Assembly (NCBI RefSeq): GCF_904528075.1
Contig: NZ_LR882035.1
Coordinates: forward strand, 1,798,001 to 1,862,000
DNA length: 64,000 nt
Direction: 5' to 3'
From: Agreia sp. COWG
GTDB lineage: Bacteria > Actinomycetota > Actinomycetes > Actinomycetales > Microbacteriaceae
Within the stretch, counting starts at the first letter, position 1. Every line of letters begins with the position of its first letter. The notes under the pieces are model-generated. The model had not been told where the DNA came from. It saw only the letters and a program-made list of their open reading frames with translations, and made no database searches. Below, in pieces: positions 18,184-30,786 of the stretch. The position numbers were made by a program, and so were the translations under genes.

Positions 18184-18789
18184 ATGACACGAGAACTTCT
18201 GAACACCGGCGAAGACGGAGTGCTGCGGTGCGGCTGGGTCAACGCCGACCCCGACTATCAGCGCTACCACGACGAGGAGTGGGGCCATCCGGTTCACGGA
18301 GACAACGCGCTCTTCGAGATGATCGCTCTGGAGGGCTTCCAATCCGGCCTCTCATGGCTCACGATCCTGAAGCGGCGTGCGGCCTTTCGGGCCGCCTTTG
18401 TCGCATTCGATATCACCCGGGTCTCGGAAATGGACGACAGCAGCATCGACGTGCTCGCAGCAGACAGCACGATCATCCGTAATCGTCAGAAGATCGCAGC
18501 CACCCTAACGAATGCTCGGGTGCTTAACGAGCTCACCCGATCGGATGAGGGCGCTCTCGATCGCCTCGTCTGGAGGCACGCGCCCGCGACTCACGCCCGA
18601 CCACTCTCGGTCGAACAGATCATCACGGCCACGGACCGGTCGCATGAACTCAGCGGATCGCTTCGGGCCATCGGCCTGAAGTTCGTGGGTCCGGTGACCA
18701 TGCACGCCCTGATGCAGGCCGCGGGACTCATCAACGACCACGCAGCAGGGTGTCCCCGTGGAGACGAGCTCGAGGAGCTGAGGGCCTGA
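18184..18789 (+). CDS. tag: DNA-3-methyladenine glycosylase I
   Basis: Base-excision repair enzyme that removes N3-methyladenine from alkylated DNA. 201 residues, usual size. The zinc snap ligands are all visible: Cys of VLRCGW, His of YHDEEWGHP, and the C-terminal His and Cys of INDHAAGC. The signature EGFQSGLSWLTILKRRAAFR and FVGPVTMHALMQAAGL are intact. The gene is alone on the plus strand, divergent from DUF4192 and convergent with the DUF5684-like gene nine bases away. The ATG at 18184 is chosen over the GTG at 18178, which is only two bases from the -10 box. Confidence 0.95.
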   Translation: MTRELLNTGEDGVLRCGWVNADPDYQRYHDEEWGHPVHGDNALFEMIALEGFQSGLSWLTILKRRAAFRAAFVAFDITRVSEMDDSSIDVLAADSTIIRNRQKIAATLTNARVLNELTRSDEGALDRLVWRHAPATHARPLSVEQIITATDRSHELSGSLRAIGLKFVGPVTMHALMQAAGLINDHAAGCPRGDELEELRA

Positions 18790-18798
18790 CCGGCCTGA

Positions 18799-19293
18799 TC
18801 AGCGCACGGGAGCCTGCGGAATGTAGCGCAGCACCGGGCTGGTCGGCTTCGCCCACTCTGGCGCCACCACGATGCCGGCACGAGGGTGAGGGCTCCAGAC
18901 CGAGCGATTGAAGCCGAGGATGCCCCACCACACCAGCGGAAGGAAGATGAAGAGAACGACCCAGGTGCCCGTCTTGGCGAAACGCAGGCCGATGTTGTAC
19001 GCCGCGATGCACATCACGACCGAGGCCGCGATGCCGACGAGGGGAAGAAGGGAGACGAACACCCACCAGCCGGCGAAGCCACCCAGCTCCAAGAACACCC
19101 AGGAGTTGTACACGGGCACCCATGCCTTCCACGCAGGCTCCCCGGCCTTCACGAAGATCTTGCTCAAAAACCATGAGCTCACGACGTAGACAGCTGCTAT
19201 CAGCCCGATGTACGCCGTGCTGAAGACAAGAGCGAAGAGTAACGCGACGCCCGCTCCGGCAGCCGATCCGTCGGTGTCATAAGTCGAGAGCAT
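18799..19293 (-). CDS. Small membrane protein, DUF5684-like
   Basis: 164 residues with about four hydrophobic helices and the hallmark AGEPAWKAWVPVYNSW loop after the first two helices, as in DUF5684 proteins. The C-terminal tail is hydrophilic and Pro-rich. Function unknown; related domains occur next to signal peptidases and in large actinobacterial membrane proteins. The ATG follows a TAGCAT box by six bases, so the gene has its own leaderless promoter. Confidence 0.75.
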   Translation of the reverse strand: MLSTYDTDGSAAGAGVALLFALVFSTAYIGLIAAVYVVSSWFLSKIFVKAGEPAWKAWVPVYNSWVFLELGGFAGWWVFVSLLPLVGIAASVVMCIAAYNIGLRFAKTGTWVVLFIFLPLVWWGILGFNRSVWSPHPRAGIVVAPEWAKPTSPVLRYIPQAPVR

Positions 19294-19299
19294 GGGGCC

Positions 19300-19305
19300 A
19301 TGCTA
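19300..19305 (-). promoter_or_regulatory. -10 box, leaderless promoter of the DUF5684-like gene
   Basis: TAGCAT on the minus strand ends six bases before the ATG at 19293; the intervening bases carry no ribosome site. Confidence 0.55.
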
Positions 19306-19314
19306 GCGGCTGGG

Positions 19315-20058
19315 TCAGACCACCATCCGGATCTCTCCGGCCTCCCCCGGCTCCACCCGAAGTCCCGCATCCCGCGCGACGGCGAAAACCTCGTCGACTG
19401 TCGATAGAGGCCGGCCGTGCAACAGGAGGGCGCGCGTCAACACTCCCTTCGATTTCTTGTTGAAGTGGTTGAGCGCCCGCACCTGCCCGTCGGGCGACCC
19501 GGCAACAACCCTCAAAAACCAGGAGTTCCCCCGATCCGCCACGGGCGACAGTGCGACGTAAGCCTCGGAGCGGAAGTCGAGAACCAGCTGGCCGTCGGCT
19601 CCGATCTCATGGGGCGCCAGCGGCGCCCACACCTTGGCGAGTTGCACGCCGGGAAGACGAGAATCGTGCGAGAGGCGATATGCCGGTATCTCGTCGAGAG
19701 CCCCGACCGGCCCCAGCAGAGCCGACTGGATCACCAGGTGCTGGCCCGCGAACGCGCGAGCCTCCGGCGGCAGCGACCGGGCATCGAGCGCGTCGTACAG
19801 CACCCCGGTATAGCGATCGATCGCTGCCATGGTGCCCGAGACCGTCAATTCACGATTACGGTTCACTTCGCCGAGCTGGCGACGACTGAGTTTGAGCGCC
19901 CGCAGGCTCGCCTCCTCGTCGAGGGCAAGGGACTGCAACTCTCCGACGAGTCGCTGCCGGGTGACGTTCAGAGAGGGGAATCGCAACCGTCGGACATCAA
20001 AAAAGTCCGAGCCTCCCCCCTCCCGCTTCGTTTCGGAAGGCGGGAGGAGGATCAGCAC
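19315..20058 (-). CDS. yaaA: YaaA-family peroxide-stress protein
   Basis: 247-residue member of the YaaA (DUF328) family. In E. coli YaaA lowers free iron and so limits Fenton damage during peroxide stress. The start MLILLPPSETKREGGG is the family signature, and the SLALDEEASLRALKLSRRQL and TGVLYDALDARSL regions agree. The later NHFNKKSKG stretch is also conserved. It begins 36 bases after the atpC stop on the same strand. A GTG start is used, with no clear ribosome site. A long GC hairpin lies within its first 45 bases. Confidence 0.9.
   Translation of the reverse strand: MLILLPPSETKREGGGSDFFDVRRLRFPSLNVTRQRLVGELQSLALDEEASLRALKLSRRQLGEVNRNRELTVSGTMAAIDRYTGVLYDALDARSLPPEARAFAGQHLVIQSALLGPVGALDEIPAYRLSHDSRLPGVQLAKVWAPLAPHEIGADGQLVLDFRSEAYVALSPVADRGNSWFLRVVAGSPDGQVRALNHFNKKSKGVLTRALLLHGRPLSTVDEVFAVARDAGLRVEPGEAGEIRMVV
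20018..20046 (-). other. Hairpin at the 5' end of yaaA, about 50 bases after atpC
   Basis: On the minus strand CCTCCCG and CTTC pair with GAAG and CGGGAGG, with one bulged C and a six-base loop. A run of six T lies about 14 bases further on. It lies inside the yaaA coding region, so it could weaken read-through from the atp operon, but the sequence also encodes conserved YaaA residues. Confidence 0.3.
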
Positions 20059-20094
20059 GGACTGGTTGAACTGGCTTAGCGGGGCGTTACGACG

Positions 20095-20358
20095 TCAGAC
20101 CAGCGACGCGTTGCGCGCCACGATCGTGATGGTGTCGTTCTCGACAGACAGGAAACCGTCGTCGGCACGCGCCGTAATGCGAGTTCCTGAGGCTTCGGTC
20201 ACACGAACCTCACCCTCGGCGAGGATTGCCAACAGGGGCTCGTGGCCAGCGAGGATGCCGATCTCGCCCTCGACCGTCTTCGCGATCACCATCGACGCCT
20301 CGCCCGACCAGACTTCCTGATCGGCCGAGACGACGCTGACCTTGAGAGGCGACGCCAT
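20095..20358 (-). CDS. atpC: ATP synthase F1 epsilon subunit, short form
   Basis: Couples the central stalk to the c-ring. Only 87 residues: the N-terminal beta-sandwich is complete (from LKVSVVSADQEVWSGEA to TITIVARNASLV), but the C-terminal two-helix domain that inhibits ATP hydrolysis in many bacteria is missing. The ATG at 20358 is two bases from the atpD stop. Last gene of the atp operon. Confidence 0.93.
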   Translation of the reverse strand: MASPLKVSVVSADQEVWSGEASMVIAKTVEGEIGILAGHEPLLAILAEGEVRVTEASGTRITARADDGFLSVENDTITIVARNASLV

Positions 20359-20360
20359 GG

Positions 20361-22744
<2,384 letters not shown>

Positions 22745-22747
22745 AAG

Positions 22748-24385
<1,638 letters not shown>

Positions 24386-24443
24386 CGTTTTTCCTTTTTC
24401 TGCCGAAGGATTCGCTCCGGCGTGTAGCGAGCAAGCCGTGGGG

Positions 24444-25241
24444 CTAGCCAGCGAGCTGAAGTCTCAAATCGTTGATACGGGAGGAGATGCTGCCGTCGAT
24501 GACGTCATCACCGACCTGGATGCGAAGCCCACCGATGAGGGTGGGATCGATCTGCTGGTTCACCAGGAGCGCACGACCGTACAGCTTCGAGAGGCCCTTT
24601 TCGAGGCGGTCGAGCTGCTCTGCCGCGATCGGTGCCGCACTGGTGACGGTCGCTATTGACTTGCCCTCCGCGTCGGCCACGATGTCGGCGGCGACGGTCA
24701 GGAGCTCGCCGATGCGGCGACCTCGCGGCTGGCTGACGAGCTGTCGAACGATGGCCACGGTCTGTGCCGAGGCCTTGCCGTTCAGCAGTGCGTCGACGAG
24801 GGCGAGCTTCGCGTCCGCATCGCCCAGCTTCGAGCCGAGGGCGAGCTCGAGCTCATCGCTCGAGCTGACGGCCTCGCCGAAGCTCGCCAGCTCAGCCTCG
24901 ATCGACACACCGGCGGGCGCAGACGCGGCGAGAACACGGAAGCCGAGCTCCTCGATCGCCTCGAGCACGTCTGCGTGGTTGGACCAGCGGCTGGTGACGA
25001 CATCGGTGAGGATGCCCAATGCCTGCGGCTCCACCTGAGACGCGAACAGTTCCATGACCACGCCGGCCTTGCTCTCGCGCGGCGCGGACGGATCCGCGAG
25101 CAGTGACAGCAGGGCTGAGGAGTTACCGATGGCGCGACCGGCCGAGAGCAGCTGCTCACCCGTGAGGAGCGTGGCCGAACCGCCGAGGGCGGTCAGCTTC
25201 GCCCGCACGTCGGCGAGAGCTTCTCTTGACGCTGATCCCAT
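24444..25241 (-). CDS. atpH: ATP synthase F1 delta subunit
   Basis: Peripheral-stalk subunit joining F1 to the b subunits. 265 residues, longer than the roughly 180 of E. coli delta, as is common in actinobacteria. The C-terminal signature [19 protein letters not shown] and [16 protein letters not shown] is clear. The ATG at 25241 is four bases from the atpF stop. It is a separate gene, not fused to b as in mycobacteria. Confidence 0.95.
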   Translation of the reverse strand: MGSASREALADVRAKLTALGGSATLLTGEQLLSAGRAIGNSSALLSLLADPSAPRESKAGVVMELFASQVEPQALGILTDVVTSRWSNHADVLEAIEELGFRVLAASAPAGVSIEAELASFGEAVSSSDELELALGSKLGDADAKLALVDALLNGKASAQTVAIVRQLVSQPRGRRIGELLTVAADIVADAEGKSIATVTSAAPIAAEQLDRLEKGLSKLYGRALLVNQQIDPTLIGGLRIQVGDDVIDGSISSRINDLRLQLAG

Positions 25242-25245
25242 GTTC

Positions 25246-25815
25246 TTACTTGTTTCCGGCGGACGAGGCGGAAGCCTCGGACGCCTCGAGGTCTGCGAGG
25301 AAGCGGTCCACGATGCTGGCAGCCTTGGCGTCGTCCTTGACGGACTCGCCGATGACTCCCGATGCGAGGTCGAGCGCGAGGCTTCCGACCTCTGCACGAA
25401 GCGAGACGACAGCTGCCTGGCGCTCCGCCTCGATCTGGCTGGTGGCCTGCGCCTGGATGCGACCGGCGTCGACCTGGGCCTGCTCCTTGATCTCGGCAGC
25501 GATCTTGAGGGCGTCGGCGCGAGCCTGTTCCCGGATCTTGCCGGCCTCGGCGCGCCCCTCGGCGAGCTGTGCCGTGTACTGCTCGAGTGCCGCTTCGGCT
25601 TGCGCCTGCGCGGCGTCCGCCTTCGCGATGTTGCCCTCGATGGCGGCGGAGCGCTCGTCGAGCATCGTCTTGACGCGGGGAAGCACCATCCTCCAGAAGA
25701 AGAAGAGGATGACGACGAAGCAGAGAGCCGACCATACGATGTCGTAGATCTCAGGGATCAGCGGATTCGTCGTCTCGGTCGTTTCCGCTGCGGCAGCTAG
25801 AAATGCGTGAAGCAC
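25246..25815 (-). CDS. atpF: ATP synthase Fo b subunit
   Basis: Peripheral stalk. 189 residues: one N-terminal membrane helix (IYDIVWSALCFVVILFFFW) followed by a long, Ala/Glu-rich helix that would form the right-handed coiled coil. No second b or b' gene is present. It starts 34 bases after atpE. Confidence 0.96.
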   Translation of the reverse strand: MLHAFLAAAAETTETTNPLIPEIYDIVWSALCFVVILFFFWRMVLPRVKTMLDERSAAIEGNIAKADAAQAQAEAALEQYTAQLAEGRAEAGKIREQARADALKIAAEIKEQAQVDAGRIQAQATSQIEAERQAAVVSLRAEVGSLALDLASGVIGESVKDDAKAASIVDRFLADLEASEASASSAGNK

Positions 25816-25849
25816 TCCAGCCTCCTATCTGTTAGTAAAACGGACCGGA

Positions 25850-26131
<282 letters not shown>

Positions 26132-26974
26132 TTAGTGTTCCTCAGCCAGCGCGAGCTGGGTGTAGACAGCGGTGAGCAGGGTGAAGACGTAGGCCTGAAG
26201 CACGGCGACGAGGATCTCGAACAGCGTGAACACGAAGCCGAAGGCGAGCGTTCCCACTCCGAAGAGAGAGAACCATCCGCCAGCCGTGAAGAAGAAGAAC
26301 CAGGTGGCTCCGAAGAAGAGCACGAGCAGCAGGTGTCCGACGACCATGTTCATGAGCAGTCGGAGCGTGAGCGTGACCGGCCGCAGGATGAACGTCGAAA
26401 GAAGCTCGATGGGCATCACGATGATGTACAGGCCCTTGGGCACTCCGGGCGGGAACAGGGCGTTCTTGAAGAATGCGTCCGGGTGCTTCTTGATACCGGC
26501 GTAGATGAAGGTCACGTAGGCGACGACGGCGAGCACGAGCGGAACACCGATCACCGATGTCCCTGCGAGGTTGAGGAACGGAACGATTCCGGTGAGGTTC
26601 ATCGCGAGAACCATGAAGAAGATCGTGGTGAGAATCGGCAGGAAGCGCCGACCGTCTTTCTTTCCCAACAGGTCTTCTGCGATATTGACCCGCACGAAGT
26701 CGAGCGCCATCTCGGCGATGCTCTGGCCTCGGGTGGGAACCAGCTTCATCTTGCGGGTACCGAGCCAGAAGAGGATCAGGATGGCCGCAACCGCGATGAA
26801 GCGGATCAGAATGACCCGGTTGATCTCGAAGGGGGTGCCGGGGAAGAAGATGACCTCGGGAAAGAATTCCTCGATAGACGGACCGTGGAATTCACCATCG
26901 TCGGTGGCCAGCGGCACAAGCAAGTTCAGGGCGTTAGCTAACAGCGCTGTCTCCTGGTTCGGGGCGTGGAGCAA
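26132..26974 (-). CDS. atpB: ATP synthase Fo a subunit
   Basis: Stator membrane subunit that forms the proton half-channels. It has five to six hydrophobic helices and the essential arginine in TLRLLMNMVVGHLL. The frame can be read from a TTG at 26974 (280 residues), which has no good ribosome site. A CTG at 26944 stands six bases after AGGAG and gives a natural start LANALNLLVPLA of 270 residues; it is the better candidate by ribosome site, though CTG starts are rare. First structural gene of the complex. Confidence 0.94.
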   Translation of the reverse strand: MLHAPNQETALLANALNLLVPLATDDGEFHGPSIEEFFPEVIFFPGTPFEINRVILIRFIAVAAILILFWLGTRKMKLVPTRGQSIAEMALDFVRVNIAEDLLGKKDGRRFLPILTTIFFMVLAMNLTGIVPFLNLAGTSVIGVPLVLAVVAYVTFIYAGIKKHPDAFFKNALFPPGVPKGLYIIVMPIELLSTFILRPVTLTLRLLMNMVVGHLLLVLFFGATWFFFFTAGGWFSLFGVGTLAFGFVFTLFEILVAVLQAYVFTLLTAVYTQLALAEEH

Positions 26975-27120
26975 GGCTCTCGCGACGACGAATGATGGGG
27001 GTGTGCAGCCACCGGGTGAAAACCCGATTCCGGCTGCCGAACGATCTTCATTACCCTATCAATACTTAGGGGTACCTGACCAATCGAGGGCAGAGGGCCG
27101 CCGCGTTTGTGCGGCCGGCG
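26975..27120 (-). promoter_or_regulatory. Intergenic region with candidate atp operon promoter
   Basis: The 146 bases between atpI and atpB hold TAGGGT (27053-27058) and TTGGTC (27078-27083) on the minus strand, 19 bases apart, a tolerable promoter that would give a leader of about 100 bases. A small hairpin, CGGGT-TTTC-ACCCG, lies in that leader near 27012-27026. A GC-rich inverted repeat near 27090-27112 follows atpI. Confidence 0.35.
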
Positions 27121-27594
27121 TCACTCCCCGGGGAGGACGATGTCGCTGACGTAGCCCAGGCGAGTCCGCGCGACCACGAGCACATCGACGATGAGGGAAC
27201 CGAGCACCCCGGCGATGATGCAGAGGAAGAGCACGAGGGGGTTGATCCACTCCTGATCGCGCAGAAGGAACACCAGCACCAGGAAGATGACGAACTTCAC
27301 GATCCATGCGCCCATGACTATGGCGAAGAAGAATGCGGTGAAGAATTCCCGCCCCGAGAACCGATTCGCGATCAGGATCGATGCAGCGGTGAGGCCCGTG
27401 AACACGATGGCCATCACCGTGCCGATGAGTGCGCTGACGAGGCCACGCTCAGCGTCGACGATGTAACCCGCGACCCCGCCCACGACGGCGATGGCAAGGG
27501 CGAGGATGCCGCCGAGGCGGAGGATGCGAACGAAGATCGGTCGGGCCGAGGCTCCCGACGTGGCGTTGGTGGGACGGGGGGTGGTCGAGGACAC
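27121..27594 (-). CDS. Small membrane protein upstream of atpB (AtpI-position protein)
   Basis: 157 residues with four hydrophobic helices (around ILALAIAVVGGVAGYIV, GTVMAIVFTGLTAASILI, FFAIVMGAWIVKFVIFLVLV and ILGSLIVDVLVV region). Its place immediately before atpB and its topology match the AtpI/protein I genes of actinobacteria, which assist c-ring assembly or magnesium uptake in other bacteria; primary sequence similarity cannot be judged by eye. GTG start with AAAGG upstream, one base after the wecA stop. Confidence 0.75.
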   Translation of the reverse strand: MSSTTPRPTNATSGASARPIFVRILRLGGILALAIAVVGGVAGYIVDAERGLVSALIGTVMAIVFTGLTAASILIANRFSGREFFTAFFFAIVMGAWIVKFVIFLVLVFLLRDQEWINPLVLFLCIIAGVLGSLIVDVLVVARTRLGYVSDIVLPGE

Positions 27595-27595
27595 G

Positions 27596-28810
27596 TTAGG
27601 CGCCTTTCGGTTCGGCGGATGACGGTGCGGTTTCTGATGCCTCGTCGAGGGGGTCGAACGACGCCGCAAGCGGAGCATCCGGCGACTGGATCTCAGTGGA
27701 TTGGGCGGTGGCCTCCACCACCTTGCGCCGACTGAGTGGCGCGAGGGTCAGGACGGTGCAGGCGAGCAGTCCGACGGCGAGGAAGACGATGGCGTAGAGA
27801 GGATCGACGAGGAAGAACAGCAGGCAGCCGATCGAGACCACCGCAGTCCAGGCGTAGAAGATCAGCACGGCGTGAAAGTGGGAGTGGCCCATGTCGAGAA
27901 GGCGGTGGTGCAGGTGCTTGCGGTCTGCGCTGAACGGGCTCTTGCCCGCCCTGAGGCGCCGGAAAACAGCCAGCCCGAAATCGAGCAAGGGAAGCACGAG
28001 GATGGCGAAGGGCAGCAGGATGGGGATGAACGCCGGTAGCAGCTCGCGCCGACCGAGCGTGGCCGGGTCGATGACCCCGGTGACGGCGATAGCGCTGGTC
28101 GCCATTAACAGCCCCACCAGCATGGCTCCGGCGTCTCCCATGAAGAGCTTCGCCGGGTGCCAGTTGAGAGGCAGGAACCCCGCGCAGGCTCCGATCAGAA
28201 TGGCCGTGATCAGCGCCGCGAGGTTGAAGTAGTCGGTGGCCGACCCCTCCTGGATGAGGAGGAAGGTGTACAGGAAGAAGACACCATTCGCGATGAGGCA
28301 TACGCCGGCGACGAGTCCGTCGAGTCCGTCGATGAAATTGATCGCATTCATGACGAGCACCACGGCGAAGAGGCTGATCACCAGCGACATGACACCGGAA
28401 CCGACGGCCAGCGTTCCCGCGATGGGAAGGGACACGATAGCAACGCCCTGCCAGACCAGCAGCCACGCGGCCATGATCTGGCCGGCCAGTTTGATGGTCC
28501 AGTCGAGGTCGATGAGGTCGTCGATGACCCCGATCACCACGATGATGAGGGCCGCGCCGAGGATGGCGAAGATCGGCCCGGGATTGACGAAGACAAGACT
28601 GAAGCCGTCGACCTGAGACGCGACAGCGAAGGCAACGACGATGCCGATGAACATCGCCACTCCCCCGAGCCTCGGCGTCGGACGCGTGTGCACGTCGCGC
28701 TCTCGGATCTTCGGGTAGAGGCGGTACCTGTGGCTGAGCTTGTAGACGACGAGTGCGAGCACGAAGGTGACGACGGCACTGATCGCGGCGACCAGCAGGT
28801 AGATGCGCAC
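27596..28810 (-). CDS. wecA: WecA/TagO-type undecaprenyl-phosphate N-acetylglucosaminyl 1-phosphate transferase
   Basis: Integral membrane enzyme of the MraY family that attaches a sugar-1-phosphate to undecaprenyl phosphate, starting a cell-wall glycopolymer. 404 residues, eleven or so helices. Marks include RPTPRLGGVAMF, the DD pair in VIGVIDDLIDLDW, NFIDGLDGLVAG, FMGDAGAML and the HLHHRLL loop typical of WecA rather than MraY. The GTG start lies three bases from the tsaC stop. The C-terminal tail beyond the last helix is long and Ser/Ala-rich. In mycobacteria WecA makes the arabinogalactan linkage unit; here the polymer is not known. Confidence 0.93.
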   Translation of the reverse strand: MRIYLLVAAISAVVTFVLALVVYKLSHRYRLYPKIRERDVHTRPTPRLGGVAMFIGIVVAFAVASQVDGFSLVFVNPGPIFAILGAALIIVVIGVIDDLIDLDWTIKLAGQIMAAWLLVWQGVAIVSLPIAGTLAVGSGVMSLVISLFAVVLVMNAINFIDGLDGLVAGVCLIANGVFFLYTFLLIQEGSATDYFNLAALITAILIGACAGFLPLNWHPAKLFMGDAGAMLVGLLMATSAIAVTGVIDPATLGRRELLPAFIPILLPFAILVLPLLDFGLAVFRRLRAGKSPFSADRKHLHHRLLDMGHSHFHAVLIFYAWTAVVSIGCLLFFLVDPLYAIVFLAVGLLACTVLTLAPLSRRKVVEATAQSTEIQSPDAPLAASFDPLDEASETAPSSAEPKGA

Positions 28811-28813
28811 GAC

Positions 28814-29494
28814 TCAGCCGTCCGTTCGGCTCGCCGGAGGGTCGATCTGCAAAAGGTCACCGAGCACCTCGCGAAGCTGCTCGGCCGATATGGCACCGTG
28901 CCTGACGATGCGCAGGGAGCCCGCGCCTGACACGACGCTCGCGTCGACGATCGTCGACGTCACGGTGTCGGTCTGGCCGCCGTCGAGGTAGACGCCCACC
29001 CGGTCGCCGAGGCTCTCCATGGCAAGCGAAGCCGTCGTCGCCGCCGGCTGTCCGGTGAGGTTCGCACTCGAGACGGCCAGCGGCCCGACCTCGGTGAGCA
29101 GCTCGAGAGCGATGGGGTCGGATGGCTGGCGCAGTGCGACCGTGCCACGGGTGTCGCCCAGATCCCAGGCGAGCGACGCCCGCGCTGGCACGATGATGGT
29201 CAGTCCACCGGGCCAGAATGCGTCGACGAGGTCGCGTACCGGCTGACTCACTGTCTCTGCGAGGGCATCGAGGGTCGCGACCCCCGGCACGAGCACGGGA
29301 GGCGGCGAACTGCGGGTGCGTCCCTTCGCGTCGAGCAGGGCCGTGACCGCGGCCGGGTTGAACGCGTCGGCGGCGATGCCGTAGACGGTGTCTGTGGGGA
29401 TGACGACGACCTCGCCGCGGCCGATGGCCGCGCGGGCGAGTCGCATTCCCGTGAGGAGCTCGGAAGGAACCGAGCAGTCGTAGAGGGCAGCCAT
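28814..29494 (-). CDS. tsaC: L-threonylcarbamoyladenylate synthase (TsaC/Sua5/YrdC)
   Basis: Makes threonylcarbamoyl-AMP for the t6A37 modification of ANN-decoding tRNAs. 226 residues. The YrdC core is clear: EVVVIPTDTVYGIAADA near the start, the basic KGRTRS and the SSANLTGQPA motif. A short C-terminal extension beyond YrdC is too small to be the Sua5 domain. The ATG at 29494 is preceded by TATCAT about ten bases away, so a promoter inside the intergenic space is possible. It sits between the acyltransferase and wecA. Confidence 0.93.
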   Translation of the reverse strand: MAALYDCSVPSELLTGMRLARAAIGRGEVVVIPTDTVYGIAADAFNPAAVTALLDAKGRTRSSPPPVLVPGVATLDALAETVSQPVRDLVDAFWPGGLTIIVPARASLAWDLGDTRGTVALRQPSDPIALELLTEVGPLAVSSANLTGQPAATTASLAMESLGDRVGVYLDGGQTDTVTSTIVDASVVSGAGSLRIVRHGAISAEQLREVLGDLLQIDPPASRTDG

Positions 29495-29529
29495 ATCGCC
29501 CACAATGATAGCCCGTGCTGTCGAGGCGA

Positions 29530-30786
29530 TCAGACAGAGACGCTGGGAGGCAGCATCCGGCGCAGCAGCTTGCGAGCCGGCTCCTCGATGAAGCGCCACA
29601 GCAGCCACGCCAGGAGCCACGCCGACGCAGCCGTGCCGATGCCGACGGCGAGAAGTGGCGGCCCATCCAGCGCGCCGAGACGCCCGGCCACGAGCAGACC
29701 CGCACCGATCAGCAGGGGGTGCACCAGATAGAACGCGAACGATGCACGGCCGCCGACCACGAAGGCACGCGTGCCGAGAAGGCGTGACAGCGGATCCCTG
29801 GGGCAGATCGCCAACGAGGCGATCAGGAGGACGAGTAGAGGGAGCACGATGATCGACTCCGTCGGCGCGATGACGTCGACGCCCGAGTGGAACTCCTCGG
29901 CTCCGGCCCGCATGTTGGCGAGAGGGTCTGCGTAGGCGACCCCGAGCAGCACCACGACGATAGCGACGGCGGTCAGCGTGGGCACGGGCAGCCGCCACAC
30001 GCCGGTGGGCTTCTCAGCCGCTGCGCCGAGGTAGCGGCGAAGCAGCAGGGCGACGATCGCGCCGATCCAGAATTCACTGAGCACCCGGATGGCCAGCACG
30101 GCTGGCGAGGTGACGTAGCTGTCGTTCGAGAAAAGCAGGATGGTGTCGTCTTGCATGCTGAAACCCACCACCAGGATGGGCAGCATCAGCAGGCAGGCGA
30201 TACTGATCATCGCGCGGCGGGAGGCGACGGTAGCGAACCGGCCGAGGGCGACGACTCCCACGGCGAACGTGAGGTAGGCCATCCATTCGGCGCTGACGGA
30301 CCAGTCGACACCGTTCCAATCGAGCGGGGCGGCGAACCAACCGTTGAGCAGTGTCAGGTGCACGACCAGCCGCGCGGGATCGGCCTGCGATAGGAACGAG
30401 GGGTCTCCGGACGACACGGCCTGGAAGACGAAATATGCGCCGAACAGCATGAGCACGAAGGCGGTCAGGGGCCAGACCCGCGCGAGTCTCAGCCACAGGA
30501 AACCGACTGCGGTGCGCCACGAATATCTCGTCGTCATCGTCTCGAGGTGCGTGTAGGTGAGGATGAAGCCGCTGAGAATGAAGAACAGATCCACTCCGAG
30601 GTAGCCCGCCGACGAGATGTGCACGATCGCCTGCGTCACTGGCCCCGGCCCTAGCGCGTCGATGATCTCCGTACGAAAGTGTCGGAGAAACACCCAGAAT
30701 GCTGCGACGGCCCGGATTCCGGTGAGGGCTCCGATCAGCGGAGCACGACGAGCCATCACCTGCGCGGGCATGACGTCCTTCGTCAT
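29530..30786 (-). CDS. Acyltransferase-3 family membrane protein (OafA-like)
   Basis: Predicted to O-acylate a cell-surface glycan. 418 residues with about ten membrane helices. The family signature is visible at the start: LTGIRAVAAFWVFLRHF with the catalytic His, then GYLGVDLFFILSGFIL and the Arg-rich FLWLRLARVWPLTAFVLM. No C-terminal SGNH domain. Its ATG overlaps the prmC stop by four bases (ATGA), so it is translationally coupled into an otherwise housekeeping operon. The proximity of wecA suggests a wall polymer as acceptor, but this is inference. Confidence 0.88.
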   Translation of the reverse strand: MTKDVMPAQVMARRAPLIGALTGIRAVAAFWVFLRHFRTEIIDALGPGPVTQAIVHISSAGYLGVDLFFILSGFILTYTHLETMTTRYSWRTAVGFLWLRLARVWPLTAFVLMLFGAYFVFQAVSSGDPSFLSQADPARLVVHLTLLNGWFAAPLDWNGVDWSVSAEWMAYLTFAVGVVALGRFATVASRRAMISIACLLMLPILVVGFSMQDDTILLFSNDSYVTSPAVLAIRVLSEFWIGAIVALLLRRYLGAAAEKPTGVWRLPVPTLTAVAIVVVLLGVAYADPLANMRAGAEEFHSGVDVIAPTESIIVLPLLVLLIASLAICPRDPLSRLLGTRAFVVGGRASFAFYLVHPLLIGAGLLVAGRLGALDGPPLLAVGIGTAASAWLLAWLLWRFIEEPARKLLRRMLPPSVSV

